64,000 nt of DNA from Takakia lepidozioides. Taxonomy: Eukaryota > Streptophyta > Takakiopsida > Takakiales > Takakiaceae. Every line of letters starts with the position of its first letter. Position 1 is the stretch's first letter. A program made the position numbers and the translations under genes. Shown piece by piece: positions 1-11,985 of the stretch. The stretch lies in NCBI GenBank assembly GCA_030704615.1, contig CM060732.1, forward strand, positions 56,153,053 through 56,217,052, in the 5' to 3' direction. The notes beneath the pieces were generated by a model. It had not been told where the DNA came from. It ran no database searches and saw only the letters and a program-made list of their open reading frames with translations.

Positions 1-1259
1 TTTGTGTGGGTAGGTACAGGGACCAAAAGATCAGCAAAATCTTGCGTCTATTGTGGAGGTGCTAACTAATTTAAAGGCTTCAATAATAGGGAGGCCATAA
101 TAAAGCTTCCAGTATCCACAACACCCACCTTCTTTTAAATAATCAGTCCCTCAATGCGCCGCCGCCTCCACGCGCTTCCACGACCAACGGCTGCATATCG
201 TGATCTCGTATCGCGCGGCAGAAATGCCACCACGACATACCTCCCGATCTCCGGAGATCGTGTGGATCGTGTGGCGCGGGGCAGCCTGGAATTAGGGATT
301 CGTGGATGAGAGAGGGAATGAATGATGTGACAGGGAATTAGGACAAGGGAATGTGGATTAGGGTTAGGGGAATGAGAGGTGGCGTGGCGAGTTTGTCGGA
401 TGCGGTCGCCGCCCGGGCCCACGCTAAATCGCAAGCCTGGCTGCCCCGCCGGCCCCCAACGGCACCGACCGTCTTCGCTGGAAGGCGGGCTTATATAGGA
501 TTCCGGGGACATTGTTCTCGGCAAAGGTTATGGGATTATTATTCTGCCACTTTGCTGCCTGGATGGTGTATTTTGTGAAGCCCCACCGATCACATCCCGC
601 CTGGTACTATGTACACTGTGGCAGGTTTCCTTACTAGTATTGTTAGAGGGCCTCAGCCCAGCAACTGGGTTTTATCGCTCATGTTTGACCTTCTTCTCCA
701 CAATTAGTCTATAACTCACAAAATTATTCATTTATTTAATTTTATATCTATATTATTTCAATGTCATCCCGTACAACCAAGAAGTTGTCATTGGGGAGTA
801 TCAAACTGGTTTTGAAATTGATGCTTAGAGTCTCTTCTTCCAAGGAGAAGCTGACATATATAATGGATGTTTCTAAGGTTTTTCTTTTTTCTTTTTTTTC
901 TTCTTCTTCTCCTGAGGTTCCCACTTTTGTACTTCAATACACCCTCCAAAAAGAACATCATAGCACATACTCACATTCAGTATGGAAAATAATAGAAATC
1001 ACATAGAAATCAGGGGATTGCCCACACTAATAACACAACTCAGACGTAAAACAAACGGAGATATATGCAACTATGTTGATTATTGGAAGGGCTTGCTAGA
1101 AACACGTTTGAGTGATGTTTCAAGAGCAAAAGTCTCAGTTGTGTTAGTGTGGACAATCTCGTAGAACTAAAAAATGTGGAAAAAACGCCGACAAGTCCTC
1201 CTTCCATTGGATTAAAACACACATACTTATAATATACGGGCGGCACACATTTCACTAGT
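1..1259. other. Intergenic DNA, no gene supported; GC-rich patch at ~150-500
   Basis: I see no gene here. Bases ~150-500 are GC-rich and open in more than one frame on both strands, but no protein family is recognisable. The minus strand of this patch contains several CCCTAA-type motifs, which are common in plant promoters and 5' leaders, so an unseen minus-strand leader is possible. From 720 onward the DNA is AT-rich. A ~43-bp segment at 1170-1212 recurs at 1382-1424 with few changes. Confidence 0.3.
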
Positions 1260-1368
1260 GAAAGTATTTCATAGGGCCCACCCCCCCAGAGGGAGTAGTA
1301 GCCATGAGGCAGAGTGGCTTTTAGTTACATCGGTTTTGGCCGGAGTCTTCTCTCTGAAAGTATTTCAT
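1260..1368 (+). mobile_element. Short SINE-like insertion with 13-bp target site duplication
   Basis: An 83-bp body (1273-1355) is flanked by a perfect 13-bp direct repeat, GAAAGTATTTCAT, at 1260-1272 and 1356-1368. This is the signature of target-primed insertion. The body starts AGGGCCCACC, contains a tRNA A-box-like TAGCCATGAGG and ends in TTCTCTCT. A diverged second copy lies at 54412-54495, in an intron of the aldolase gene, where it runs into a (CATTT)n tail. There is no open reading frame. The class (SINE) is inferred from size, duplication and recurrence; a partner LINE is not proven. Confidence 0.65.
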
Positions 1369-2677
1369 CCATTTCTTAACAATGTGAAAAAAACGCCTAC
1401 AAGTCCTCCTTCCATTGGATGATTTCATACATTTCACTAGTACACCCATTTCTTAACGTTGTTCATCAATATGATGGATATCATCCAGCCACGGCTACAT
1501 TTTAGCAAAAACAAAAATCATAAAATTATCTTGTTTCGCACTACTTTCAAGTTTAAATAGTTTCGTTTTTTTTGTCGGCATGAGCAAATTTTGTTTCGTA
1601 ATGACATTACTCTAGGATTTTATGAGATTCATTTCCAAATATTCCACTGTGCTAGACATGAGCATACATCAAATAACCATCTTGGGATTGAGAGCATCCA
1701 GTATTGTTGTGCTTATTGATGTTGATTTTTTTTTGCCATTCCATTCCTTGAGTAAGTAAGGAGATCCAATGGGCAAATGCCACAATGTTTGTTTATAGGC
1801 ACTAGGGTAGAATGTGCCATCGACCCAAGTGTCGAGTGTTATCTAAGTCCAAGTGCAATCCCCTATGTATCCAAGTGCGTATCCTATGTCGAGGCCCATG
1901 TGTGAAGAATTGAAATCGATATGCTAAAATGAAGTTGGATGTTTGTTTAGTTACAAAGAATCTGTGGTACATGAATGAACTAATGTTTTATAATATTGTA
2001 AACTTGAACAACATCAAATATTGGAATTTGGTGAAAGAGTTAGAAGTTTATATTAATACATCTGTATATACAATCATATATTGAAAAAACCAATTTTTTT
2101 TTTCCATGAATTTCTTGAGTAGTAATATATCCAATCATTGTTCCAGTAAAAGCCCACTTTGCTATTTTTCACGAATTTCCAACAACCAAAAGTACTTAAA
2201 ATTCCATATCTCCCACACCGCAGGTCCAAAAATCATGAAATCAAGCCAGTGCACCCCTTCTCATCGAGGGCTTTCCAATGATATCAAGCACCAGGGCTGG
2301 GCCTCGCGGTTTGGGACATCTCAATGTTACAAACAAAACAAACAAACTACTTTGTTTCATATATTGATTCTTATAAAAGTTCATCTATGAGATATTGATT
2401 CCGTCTAGAAATGTGTCACGGCCAGCAACAACAGACACTTTCATAGAATATCAAAACATTATGAACCAAGAAAAGTGGTCTAGAATGCAAGTTTGTTGTG
2501 TAGGTGAAATATGCCTTGGAGGCTCTTAAGTTCCATCTCGCATCTATGGCTGCAGTAGGCCCTATTTCTTTTTTTGGCATCACAAACTCAAGAAAGAGAA
2601 AACATCAAGATGACGAACCTAACCAAAATACAAGGTGCGTCCTTATCACCTTCTCAATCCGAGTCGCTTATAGATCC
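1369..2677. other. AT-rich intergenic DNA, no gene seen
   Basis: Only short open frames without family resemblance occur here. Apart from the repeated ~43-bp segment at 1382-1424 I see no structure I can support. Confidence 0.4.
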
Positions 2678-2681
2678 ATAG

Positions 2682-3147
2682 TGTCATGGTTTTAGTCATG
2701 GTTAACTAGAATTACCTACTTCTAGTTAATTATGACATTTTGGATATTTATATTTGTATTTTGTGTGTTGGGACTTCATTTGGTCTCATATGTCAAGTGA
2801 GGTGTTAAGCCTCACTTAGGACATGGGAATAGGTTTTCACCTTGTGAGGGTTGAGAAGGCTCATCTTCTTGTATTGATAAGAAATGTGAAAAGAGATAAA
2901 CCCACTCTATCACTTTATGTAAGTCAAGCCAATGACACCTTTGCTAAAGGACTCCACCATACAAACCTCACCCATACTCCATCTCAAGTACTAGAGCTAT
3001 GGCGGCGAGAGAGGCCTCGGGAGGCTAAAGTGATAGAGTACGTTCATCTCTTTCCACATTTATTATCCAAGGTGTTGTGGCATAGCTTTCTAGGATTGTG
3101 TGGTGGACAACGATGTAAGTTGTGGCACGATGCTTAGGGGCATGACA
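2682..3147 (+). mobile_element. Solo LTR-like element with TGTCATG...CATGACA ends
   Basis: This 466-bp element has 7-bp inverted termini (TGTCATG / CATGACA) and a 4-bp direct repeat ATAG on both sides (2678-2681, 3148-3151), as expected for a solo LTR. A homologous element lies inverted at 8195-8639. Three blocks can be matched: the left block (2682-~2880), a middle block (~2930-3035) and the right block (~3060-3147). In this copy the middle block is bracketed by inverted repeats, CTCTATCACTTTA before it and TAAAGTGATAGAG after it. No primer-binding site or coding region is attached, so a non-LTR foldback element remains an alternative. Confidence 0.6.
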
Positions 3148-3151
3148 ATAG

Positions 3152-5959
3152 GACTAGGAAAATATGGTTTTTTCTCTATACAATTATGTCTTAAGATTGT
3201 AGACCTATGACGTTTGGTGAGCATTCATCATTAAGTTGGTTCCCAACCTGATGGTACCCAAGATACGGCTCGTCCAATGACCCTAGAGTATTGCTTGTGG
3301 CCATATTTTTTTATTTCATAAATATATGTTTCTCCCACCTTCTTTCTCTTCTCCTTATCTTTATGCATTACCTTTTGTTACTTAGTGAGTCCATTTAAAT
3401 ATGTCCCCATCATATTAGTCCTATTTAACGACATGATTGATTTGCTTTTGGAATACGATAAGAACTTGGTATAGAACTTTATGCACAATATAAAAATAGT
3501 AAAAGATATATTAGAAAACAAGAATATAAATCAGAATCTAGAACAATAGATTAGATGGAATTGGTATAAAGTATCAACCAATTATACCAAATTCAATTCC
3601 AATCTCATGAATTCCATGGAATTCCATTTTCGTGTGGAATTCCATCCATTTCCAGTGAGTTGATTCATTCCAATTCCAATTCCAAATCCCATTTACAAAG
3701 CTTGGTGATCCTTGGAACCAATGTTTGAGTGGAGATATTAGCAACTAAAAAGACATAGACATATGTTCATGCTTTACAAAAGAAGCATTGATTTGGAAAT
3801 CATAGCTTGCCAATATCAAGTGCCATGCATTGAGTTCGTTCTTCACCAAACTTATAGATGTATAGACATTTCTACTCATTTGAAGATGGTTTAGGTTCCA
3901 AATTTTAATTTTCTAAAGGAGGTTCTACTCGCAAAGTCCAAAGTGAGTTGGCCGAGGTGCAAGAAACCTTGTAAACTGCAGCCCTTACCTTCTTTAAATA
4001 TTGTCTCACAGCGGTGGTCGAGTCGCGCCTTCTAGAACGGGGCCCACCGCTTCATCCTCCTCATCTTACTTCTGGAAAGCTCTAGAACTAGAAGTAAGGC
4101 CTACCCTCCTATTTCTATGCTAGCCTGTACATATGGCCTCACATTTCACCCATTCCAACAATTGCCCTCCCTCCCCATTGGCCTCTCTATTTTTCGACCT
4201 TCAGGAATAGCCCCGTCAGAATTGGGACTCTTATAGATGTACTATGAATATTAATGTCACTCATATTGACAATATATAAATGAAACTGGGGCCTCTGTAT
4301 CTATATATATAATAAAATTATATTAGAATGCTACTTGTGGGGGGGTGTGAAAGCCACTCCCTATATTTTTTATATATCACGTGCGAAAAAGGGTATTTTG
4401 TATGGGGGGTATTATTTTTATTTTGGTCATTATCGGCCACCCTATACTTACTTAATTTTGTAAAATGCTAGATTTTTCTATATCAATTATATTTTACTGT
4501 TGTTAGCAAATTTCAGGCACGTTATAGTAACAATACAAAACAAAAAAAAATTACAGTAGAAAATAGTTCATTACTTGGTCGAAACAAACTCATCCAAAGC
4601 TTGGGGATGAGTAGCATTCAAGCTGTAAGCATTTTGAAATTTGTCAAAAGTCTTAGTAACTGAACTAATGATTGAATCTATGTCTATCCATTTACTATTT
4701 GTTACATCATACTTGAATTTAAGGTGCCCTCTAGATTTCGAGAAATAATTTAAGATGACCATTACTGTTGTCGTTGGTTTATTGAAAAGATCCACTATCT
4801 ACAAAAATATCTATCACCCTAAACTCAAACTCCCATGTGAACCAAGTGACATCAATAGTTGAAGTCCTCAAATCCAAATCTAGCCCACTTGATAAACCAG
4901 TAACTAGACGACACGTGTCCCAAATCTTTATCAGGACCCTATTGGTAGTTGTAAAAATTATATATATATAGTATATATTCCATACCCTATATTCATTTAA
5001 ATTCCAAAACCACGATATATTGGTACCCTTTGTTATTTGTAATTGTTTTCTAAATTTTATCTGCAAAGAATATATTGTACCCTATTTTTTTTTCACGTAT
5101 TTTTGGAAGTGGCCCCCCAAGGCCACTTGACAATCATGCCCAGCCTGGTCACAAGGGTCGGAGGTCATTGATCTGGAATATGTCATCCTAGGAGTGTATT
5201 TTTTAATCAGCACAAAATAGTCTGATTTGGGGCCAAAATCGCTATAAACTTAAAACCAAATGAAATTATAGCTTAACTTGGTGATGGGGCGGTTTCCCCT
5301 AAGCCTTCACGCCCGAGGTGGTTAGTTTTCCACGTTTTTAATGCAATTCTGGGGCTCGTCCCCTTTCATATTAAAAAATAAAAAACTTAACACTGACTTT
5401 CTCCTATTGCTTATCTTCTGCTAACCCTTCAAAGACGAGCCTGTTTTTGGTGGGCTCCGTCTAAAACCAGACATACCCTCACGGATGAGGGTGTATCTCC
5501 CATTGGACAAACATCCGAGGGGATGAACTGTTCCAAAGTCATCCTACCTACTTCATGCACCTGAAGTAAAAATTTCAGGAGAATTGACCATCTAAAGTGG
5601 AAGATTATAACAAAAATTCTAGGCTTTTTTTTTTTTTGTTGGATATATTTTCAACATGAAAATTTGGTTTGACCAAGCAGATTGCCAACCTTTTTTATTT
5701 TTCATTGATACAGCCTACCCAGATTCAGATTATATGGCACCCACAGCAAAGCCTCCCAAAATTCCAAAAATGCATAATGGTTGCTTTGTATGGGAAAACA
5801 GGGGGGCAAAATGCCAATTTCTCTCATGGGAAAAACACATCCCCCCAAATGTGGGGCAATTTGTGAGGGAATCCAAATTCCTCTGATCATGTTGTTGTTT
5901 GCCTACCTACCGAGTACCCTGGAAAAAAAATTCCACATTCTAAGCTGTTTGTAGGCAAA
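3152..5959. other. AT-rich intergenic DNA, no gene seen
   Basis: Long AT-rich stretch with homopolymer runs and an AT dinucleotide run near 4960. The longest open frames (minus strand, 4571-4795 and 4779-5066) show no family signature and have AT-driven composition. I see nothing supportable as a gene, RNA or repeat family. Confidence 0.4.
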
Positions 5960-6430
5960 GATTGCCAAAAAAACCGAAACCCTACTTGAATCCCAGCTCC
6001 GGCCAAAGAATTGCCGGAGCCGGTGGACATTCCCGGCCAAAAAATCCGGCCACGTCATCACAAACCAAGGAAGTCACGGGGCCCTCCACCCTGCGTTTCA
6101 GCGCTCTCCCTCCACGACCTGCCAACGGCCACCTGATTGGGCCACGCACCTAAACCCTACGCGGGTGAGAATCTCCCGTCGCCACCTGATTGGGCCACGT
6201 GCCTGGCGTTTCGCGCGTGCCGGGGGTCCGCCGCTGTCCGCACGGGCGGACATGCAGCCCCCCGCTGTCACCCGCTGCCGGCAAACGCCCACCCCCCCAA
6301 TCCTGCCTGCCACGTCTGCCAGTCAACCTGCTGACGGGCCCAAAACCACAGGATTTTGGGTACCCCTCCAGATTCCAAAAAATCCTGACGGCGGGGGATT
6401 AGATTTTTTAGGGTGCGATCAACACAGGGG
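5960..6430. other. GC-rich island with a 51-bp spaced direct duplication
   Basis: Base composition changes sharply from AT-rich flanks to GC-rich DNA. The segment GCCACCTGATTGGGCCACG occurs at about 6130 and again at about 6181, a 51-bp spacing. Several frames are open on both strands, which is expected in GC-rich DNA and is not evidence of coding. It may be a promoter-like island or an unrecognised repeat; no gene start can be tied to it. Confidence 0.3.
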
Positions 6431-8194
6431 ACCGTAAAATTTTATGGGCTACACTTTTCGTTCAGGAATCGTTTTCATCCGACATGATCTGCGCATTTAT
6501 CATCCAATCGAAATTTCGACCCCCCCATACGGGTCGCCTCGTCCTTGAAGGGTTAAGGTTCCATTCAATTAACCTACAATGGGAGTTCATTTATCGGTGA
6601 GCACACGGAGACCTCAAACTAGCCTGTGTAACACAAAACTAAATGAAGTTACAGTTACCATAAAATATTCTTCTTGCAAAAGGTTCAAATCAATTATGTC
6701 TATGATGGGTTTGCATTCAATTTTCACTAAGCACAAAATGTCCAAGCATTATTACATAAAAGCAAATGAAATTCTAATTCAACAATTTTGTCTAAGATTG
6801 TTTATCTCCAAGTTGCTAGGTCTAAATCAAATTGAGCATACACTGAACCCAGTACGCCAACGAAATAGAACGCTATACAGGTTCGAGGTGGACCGAAAAC
6901 GTCCACACCCTTGCCCCTAAACCCTGTATCCCATAAAGGGTGGGCACTGTATATCTCTCCCTGCCCTGAACTCGAGCACAGTATACATGGCCCTGAACCT
7001 ACCTCTGAAACCGAATCAACGTGACCATGCCCATGTCAGATAGCGCGTGTCAGTAGCTTGGCAGCGACCACAATACCCCCTCCTGCCAATGGGAACGCCA
7101 GAGGGGAATGGGGGAGCCCAGTTGCGCAGAGAATAATGTGGGCGATTCAGGGGCAAGGGTGTGCACGAGTCTGGGCTGCCCCGCCACAGAACCCACAGGG
7201 CCTGAATCGCTCACGGCATCTTTGGTGTTACAGGGTGTATTTGAGCTCAAGGGTAGGGATGCTCTTAGGAGCAATAGTTAGATTATCCAATTGATGAAAT
7301 TGACCATAACACTCGAGCAAGCCTAGGGGTTGGAAGCTGTTTGTGCCTTGCCTGCGCATGACCTATGTGATCTAGTGTCCACACTATGGGTTATATGTTT
7401 GCTAAAGGAAATACAAATCATAGGTTGACATCGGGTGCTGCTACATTAATAGGATCAGTTCATGGTTTATGAGTATATTTTAGCTAAAACTCTATGTAAA
7501 ACATAAAATATTAATAACCAAACATTTCTTTCAATACTGTAATATTATACACAGCAGTATTTCGCTATCAAAACTACTCCAAGATTTGTGCTCACGCAAG
7601 TACAAGGAGTTTCGTTGTCAAAACAAACCCAAAAAAAAACTAAAATAAAATAACATATAAAAGATAGTTTCACGTGAGCGCAAATTTTGAAGGGCTTTCG
7701 CAATTTTATCACTTGAGCATATTTTTGTTTCATTGTATCATATTTTTAGATATTTTAGGAATCTATAGAATATTTTAGCCTTGTTTGAATGAGCATCCAA
7801 CCTCGGGATGAGGAGACAATATATTTTTCGCCTCATTCAAGCGGTGTCATCCTTTCCAATCTAACTCACTATACGTCAATAGACCTCCACTTGAAATGTT
7901 GTTATTTTAAACTTCACAATGAAGCAATTGTGTACACAAATTAAAATATAGTCTCTGGACGGAGCTCCCTCTCACCGGGCTCCCCTCCACTCTTTCCCCT
8001 GAGTTCGAGCGAGAAGTTAACTAGAAGCATCTCAAACCTTCCAAGAAAGCCTCGAGGCTTAATTATAGATAGACCTTTCTGCTAATAGAAAGATCAATGG
8101 TCTAAATCTTTAGAACATCCTTTTTAGCCTCCTTATTATTGGTTTGTCTAGTAAAGACCAACCGGTTGGCAGCTCTTCGCTTAGGTATTTCCTA
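6431..8194. other. Intergenic DNA, no gene seen
   Basis: Mixed composition with a short GC-rich part near 7050-7230 that is open on both strands without recognisable product. The rest is AT-rich. Nothing else is supported. Confidence 0.35.
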
Positions 8195-8639
8195 TGTTGT
8201 GCACCTAAGCATTGTGCCACAACATACATCGCTGTCCATCACACATCCTAAACATACAATCCTAGAAAGCTATGTCATAATAGTGATAATAAAAGTGAAC
8301 ACAATGGAAACACTCCACTCATGAATCCACTCAATCACATAAACTAAGTCAATCCAAGGGCACCTTTGCTAAAGGAATCCACCCTACAAAGCCCTCACCA
8401 CACTCACTCTCAATACCTAGAGCTATAGAGGTGGGAGAGGCTCATGGAGGCTCAAGTACAAGAAGATGAGCCCTCCTCAACACTCACAAGGGGAAAACCC
8501 ATCCCCATGTCCCAAGTGAGGCTTGATACCTCACTTGGCATGTGAGACCAAATGAAGTCCAATATAAATATAAATATCTAAAATGTCTTAGTTAATTAGA
8601 AGTAGGTAATTCTAGTTAGCCATGACATAAACCATGACA
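8195..8639 (-). mobile_element. Second copy of the TGTCATG LTR-like element, inverted, with internal segment flipped
   Basis: The outer blocks of the 2682-3147 element are found here as reverse complements: right block at 8195-~8285, left block at ~8455-8639, ending CCATGACA. The middle block at ~8345-8455 is in the same orientation as in the first copy, not reversed. Relative to its own flanks, the middle has therefore been inverted in one of the two copies. The left inverted repeat around the middle block is partly retained here (CCACTCAATCACATAAA); the right one is missing. Confidence 0.55.
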
Positions 8640-8641
8640 GC

Positions 8642-8730
8642 TGTCATGCACCTAAGCATCGTGCCACAACATACATCGTTGTCCATCACACATCCTAAGC
8701 ATACAATCCTAGAAAGTTATGCCACAATCG
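8642..8730 (-). mobile_element. Truncated third copy of the LTR-like element
   Basis: Immediately after the previous copy, separated by two bases, the terminus TGTCATG and the next ~85 bp of the reversed right block recur (CACCTAAGCATCGTGCCACA and onward). Similarity stops near 8730. Two termini back to back suggest a nested or tandem insertion. 8731-8982 shows nothing else I can support. Confidence 0.5.
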
Positions 8731-8982
8731 CCCCCCTAGCTGTTGATTAGGTCCCTCTAACACCGGATAGCTTACAAGTATCCACCCTAATAAGAACATT
8801 GCTTGGTCTTCAATCGCATAAATCCTAGTATCCGAAGTCGATAGATCAAGAGGTCGGGTGCAAATGTAGCCCCATTGTTAGTCGTTTTCCTGTAATCCAT
8901 GGCTTTCACTGGGGTATCCATGGCATTGAACTTCCACTAGCTAGACCTTGGGTCCTTGTCAACCTCACCATTTTCATGTCCA

Positions 8983-10179
8983 CTATCTTTGTCCAATGCA
9001 TCGTGGACACAACCATTCTCCGCTAGGAACCTCCTCAAGTGGCGGTGTCAAGCATCTCATGTGCCACCCCCTTAAGCATTTATCACACACCAGCATGGTG
9101 GCTGCACCACCAGCATGCCCACATAACATGCAACGCAATCCTGCAGGTACCACTGCAAGGTTGGGATCTATCCCCCCATCCACATGTGGAAGGTGACATA
9201 GCGCACAATTACGCACATGGTCCTTCCATACCATGCCATCTCGACCCTCCAGAATCAACACTCCTGAAGGCAACACCTCTCGTACCCGTAGAATCACATG
9301 CCCTGAGGGACATCCAAGGTCGTTGGTGTGGTCTGCTGCAGATATGGCATAGTCCCCAGGGCTGAATCTCCAAACACCTGGTTGATATCCGCCTCCACGT
9401 ATGGTGGCATACCTCAATGTGTCTCAGTGTTGGGCAATAGCAAGGTTCTCAAAAGCCATAGGCATGACTCTCTTGAACAACTCTGCCCGCTGGTCACATG
9501 CTTGTGTCCACACATCCAGATCATTAAGGTCAAGAACTACTGCAGCCTCCCTGCGAAAAGATGCAGGCAAATTTGGCTCTCAGCCGAAGAGAAGAAAATA
9601 AGGTGAGAAGGAGGCAAGTGACGCTTGTTTGCTGAACCTATAGCCCATAGCCAACCAAGGTAGCTGAAGGTCCCAATTTCCCAGGTGTCCCTTCTGCGAA
9701 CCGTATTTGCGCAAACGCCTCTTGACTGTCTGAACAACTCTCTCCGCAAGCCATCAGCCTCGGGATGATCTCGAGAAGTAGTGCAGTGGTCTATCAAGGC
9801 TTGCTCACACAAAGCCTGAAACTCCCCCAGAACTCTTTCCCCCGGTCCGTGAGTACCTCGGTTGGAGCACCAAATTGACTAAGCATTCGATCTAAGAATG
9901 CATACGCAGCCCCCTCACTTGCCTTGTCAGGCAATGCCACCAGTTCAATCCACTTGGTTCCACCATCACCAGCACATACTTGTTATGGCGAATCGTTAGT
10001 GGCAATGGGTCTGCGAAGTCAAGACTCCAATGATAGCCCAAACTCATAATGGGTAAAGGATGTAATTGTGGAGTAGGTGCATTGAAAGAAGCCTGCACTC
10101 TATCACACACCATGCACCTTGCCACTAATTGTTGCACATCCGTGTGCATGCCCCGCCACCAGTACTGTCTTTGCAACAA
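8983..10179 (-). pseudogene. Ty3/gypsy integrase remnant ending in a PHD finger
   Basis: Read on the minus strand from 10179, the first segment carries the integrase zinc-binding end (QYWWRGMH...CMVC) and the start of the rve core (LDFADPLPL, KYVLVMVE). The core continues in other frames through ~9870-9440 (FGAPTEVLT, LIDHCTTSRDHPEADGL, LPWLAMGY), so several frameshifts break it. The last open segment (9417-8983, 144 residues) has a beta-rich post-core stretch and then a Cys4-His-Cys3 PHD finger (CMLCGH, CDKCLRGWHMRC, LCPRC), ending 18 bases before the stop. Chromoviruses of this group usually carry a chromodomain at this position. No protease, reverse transcriptase or LTR is adjacent. It cannot make a full protein. 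Confidence 0.75.
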
Positions 10180-10266
10180 ACTAGGAGTGCATTTGTTGAG
10201 AGCAAGGACAAACTTTAGGTCCTAAAATTAGACTCCCTTTGGAAACATGTTGGTAGGCACAAAACA

Positions 10267-11985
10267 TTGGTGGCCATCAAGGATAAGAAGAATGGAGAGT
10301 ACTATTTTATGAAGAAAAAACCCTCCATACTCAAAGAGAGAAGGTCTATGCAGCTGCAGGCAATGATTCCATTGCCCAGCAAGTACAAGCTCACACCACT
10401 GTTGATAGAAAGAAGAAACTTGTTCAATTTGCTACTGTCTTTACTTTATTACAACATGACAGACCTATGTGTGAGTATGAGCATATGCAAGACTTGTTCG
10501 GGTTTTTGAAGGTCAGTAATAACCCAGTCAAGCATTGGTCTGACAACAGTGGGTGGGAGATGGCAAACCACATGGACAAAGTGGTTCTCACTGCCACCAA
10601 GAAAGCAATGTTGGCTGCCAAATTTGTGTCATTGTCTGTTGATGAGGTGACAACCATAGACAACCAGTCATGGTTGAGTGTTCATGGTTATATTGTGAAG
10701 GATTGGAAGAGGGTCCATATCCTGCTCACACTTGAACGTGTGGTGGAAGGTGGATGTGCAGATACACTAACTCAGATGATATGGGAAGCTCTGAAGAATT
10801 ATGGTGGCCTTGCTGAGGAGCAAGTGGGGGAGCGCCTACTCTCTCTAGGAGCACATGGTCCCTCTATTTTCTAGGGTATCAGAACTGGGATGACAGCTCA
10901 GATTATGAGGGACCATGTCCCATATATGTTGGGCATTCACTGCATGGCGGATAGAACAAATTTGGTAGTGCAGGCATGCTCTCCTTTGCCGTTGGTCTCC
11001 AAGTTGGAAGCATTGTTGTAGGCTTTGTACGCTTACTTTGGTAAGTCTCCCAAACGTGCTTTGGAATTCTCCAAACTTGCTGAGATCGTGGAAACTGAGG
11101 GTCTTCTTGAAAAATATTAAGACCAGGTGTATGAGCCCTTGCAGCGCGTGGCAGCAGAATACATGACTTTGATTGTGAAAATGGCCATTGATACTAAGAA
11201 CGAAGTGAAGGCTGTGACAAATTTGGCCTCGTTGTGTGATGTTGAGACTTTGTTGGGGTTGCCTTGTATATTGCCTATGTTGCAGTCAGTACAATATTCA
11301 TCAAAACACAGGCCAGAGATGTGTTTGTATGTGACTATGTGGCTGCGGTGAAGAGTTGTCAATTTGATTTGTATAAGTTGTACTCATATCCAGTTATTGC
11401 ATTCAGTCCAGAGGCATTTCCAGAGTTTACAGATGTGTGCACAATAACAGTTGCGATTGGGACGTGTGTGATCTGAATTTAGGTTTGGAGACGCTCTCTG
11501 ACATGATCAATGGTCATTCCTACATGCATAGTGCAGGTTTTGGCTTGACCCAAACTGTGGGAAGATATGACTTTAACCAAGTGCTTGAATGTGTCAAGAT
11601 TCAGGCCACAACTGACACTCTTATTGCAGAGTTGGGTTATCGATCTCCCGATCATGAGGTGATGAATGCTCTTGGAGTGGTGTTTCCATAATATTGGATC
11701 CAATCAGATTGTGAACAGATTTCCACTTCATTTGACAATTCTGAAACAAGCTTTTTGCGTGCTTAGGTGTGCCAAGAATGATGGATGGAGGACTCAGCCC
11801 CTTCTTGGGACTATCTTGGATTTGCAGAGCCATGTTCAAGGTTGTCTCATGTCAAGCAAACATTTGCACCCTTCAAATCTACGCAAAGGTGCCACGTCGA
11901 ACTTTGTCCCCGCGCTATCATCCTGAAAAGGAAATGTGTGCACATTGTAGAAATCCTGAGAGTGCGAATCGTAGTGCTCAAATGA
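10267..11985 (+). pseudogene. hAT/ZNF862-like transposase remnant
   Basis: Successive plus-strand frames give parts of one protein with stops and frameshifts between them. They include SLSVDEVTTIDNQSWLSVHGY with a following VHILLTLERVV region (10467-10874), a G-I-R-T-G-M stretch leading to MLGIHCMADRTNLV, a region with VAAEYMTLIVKM and SLCDVETLLGLPCILPML (11127-11351), FVCDYVAAVKSCQFDLYKLYS (11264-11476), and NALGVVFP near 11690. This series resembles plant proteins related to ZNF862/DUF4371, which derive from hAT transposases. In-frame stops occur near 10872, 11020 and 11118. Terminal inverted repeats were not found. The family call rests on recall of motifs, not on a search. Confidence 0.55.

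Noticed and set aside
135-578. Open frames of 129 (minus) and 75 (plus) residues
   Set aside because: Both strands are open in the same GC-rich patch and neither resembles a known protein.
6098-6437. Overlapping open frames on both strands in the GC-rich island
   Set aside because: Several frames are open at once, as expected from GC-rich composition; no family motif, start context or splice model.
7050-7294. Mirror-image open frames on both strands
   Set aside because: Composition effect; no homology recognised.
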